This document shows, piece by piece, positions 45,277-45,699 of a stretch of DNA of 45,699 nt (positions are counted from its first letter, which is position 1; each line of letters opens with the position of its first letter). The notes under the pieces were generated by a model. It was not told the DNA's origin. It did no database searches and saw only the letters and a program-made list of their open reading frames with translations. Source of the DNA: Bacteroidales bacterium. GTDB lineage: Bacteria; Bacteroidota; Bacteroidia; Bacteroidales; UBA932. A program made the translations under genes and the position numbers. The stretch spans positions 1 through 45,699 of the forward strand of contig JAFXNQ010000008.1 in the NCBI GenBank assembly GCA_017529425.1, read 5' to 3'.

Positions 45277-45699
45277 TTATTCTGAAACAGCGCGGACTGA
45301 TCGCCCGTTGCAGCGGTCGTTGTAGTACCTGCCGACTCCATCCGAACTGAAGTCCACGAACCACGCGCGGTCCGGGTCGCCCGTATAGAGGGAAGAAGAC
45401 CAGTAGGAACCGTAGGAGGCCGCACCGTCGAGGCCGGTATAGTACCGGTAGCCAGCGGCGGGCAGGAATATGCTGTTTTGATTTGTACCAGTTACCAGAT
45501 AACCGTTTATTCCGTTCTGTGTTGTCCATGTCCAGTTACACTCGGTTCTTAACTCTGTCCACTCTGCATCGGTAGGCATACGCCATGTACCGCCCCAATT
45601 GACTGCTGCTGCGTCATCCTCGGGATCTAATACGGTGTTGTTGTCAACGTTACCATAGGAAGAGTTTGTGCAATACTTCGTCTGTGTGTCGTAAGAACC
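45277..45699 (-). CDS. DGR target protein, C-terminal part (partial)
   Basis: 140 residues are visible, open to the window edge at the N-terminal side. WGGTWRMPTDAEWTELRTE, IFLPAAGYRYYTG, YWSSSLYTGD and SVRAVSE match the formylglycine-enzyme/C-type-lectin-like major paralogous domain (TIGR02145-like), a usual DGR target fold in Bacteroidota. The final 63 residues are encoded by the VR, so the surface loops around GYRYYTG and the SSDGVGRYYND area are variable. The N-terminal part, probably with a signal peptide, lies outside the window. The likely role is variable ligand binding at the cell surface. Confidence 0.93.
   Translation of the reverse strand, partial: GSYDTQTKYCTNSSYGNVDNNTVLDPEDDAAAVNWGGTWRMPTDAEWTELRTECNWTWTTQNGINGYLVTGTNQNSIFLPAAGYRYYTGLDGAASYGSYWSSSLYTGDPDRAWFVDFSSDGVGRYYNDRCNGRSVRAVSE
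45282..45469 (-). other. DGR variable repeat (VR)
   Basis: 188 nt at the 3' end of the target gene. Compared with TR on the coding strand there are 30 differences, of which 29 are at TR adenines: 17 A to G, 10 A to T and 2 A to C. About 56 adenines are present in TR, so roughly half are changed. The remaining difference is a silent C to T in a Gly codon. The GC-rich 3' end (GGGCGATCAGTCCGCGCTG) has only one change and corresponds to the initiation-of-homing region. Confidence 0.97.

Noticed and set aside
45146-45529. 127-residue minus-strand open frame across the VR
   Set aside because: It is an alternative frame over the target gene, hairpin and VR; the target frame matches a known domain and the TR codons.

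Overview
The window looks like a chromosomal segment of a Bacteroidota bacterium, most likely a gut-type member of the Bacteroidales. The evidence is the many Cys-anchored lipoproteins, the BACON/fibronectin-like/GLUG surface protein, the DUF5683 and DUF6850 type proteins, the alpha-L-rhamnosidase and sialate esterase, the zinc-less L36, and a textbook Bacteroidota promoter (TTTG, 19 bp, TACCTTTG) ahead of the ribosomal operon.

Layout. 1-9144: glycan and host-interaction genes: the start of a secreted 'major paralogous domain' protein, a tandem-ABM lipoprotein, a DUF4832-like lipoprotein, sialate O-acetylesterase, a serpin lipoprotein, an AlbA-domain protein, alpha-L-rhamnosidase and a patatin. 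9176-9955 is a chimeric scar built from pieces of uvrA, an AlbA gene and a rhamnosidase gene. 10002-15086 holds a DUF234-type AAA+ ATPase behind an array of TTTGGCCAAA palindromes, an AlbA/HATPase ATP-binding protein, and decayed relatives of the latter. 15240-22763 is a five-gene minus-strand operon (LPP20-like lipoprotein, DUF5683 protein, 1203-residue modular surface lipoprotein, AbiH-like protein, transglutaminase-like protein), preceded by a candidate structured RNA. 23219-29927 carries a degenerate penicillin-binding protein, uvrA, an MBL hydrolase, a deoxynucleoside kinase and an outer-membrane barrel protein.

30037-40654 is the spc/alpha ribosomal operon on the minus strand, rplP to rplQ, including secY, map, infA, rpmJ and rpoA. 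It starts abruptly at rplP behind its own strong promoter; rpsC and the rest of the S10 cluster are absent upstream. 40800-42440 is a gene-free, GC-rich repeat region.

42445-45699 is a complete diversity-generating retroelement (DGR) apart from the 5' end of its target. In transcription order (minus strand) it has a target gene ending in a variable repeat (VR), a GNRA-loop hairpin just after the target stop, a MutS-domain-I-like accessory ORF, an Avd-like ORF, the template repeat (TR) and the reverse transcriptase. TR and VR are both 188 nt and lie exactly 1200 nt apart. By my count they differ at 30 positions, 29 of them template adenines; the 30th is silent. Two features appear unusual. The reverse transcriptase carries about 80 extra residues made of degenerate tandem copies of its own YVDD catalytic segment. 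The accessory ORF and avd are joined by a G7 tract, such that a one-base slip would fuse them into one protein of about 239 residues. The truncated gene at 1-223 belongs to the same domain family as the DGR target, so it could be a second, remote target.
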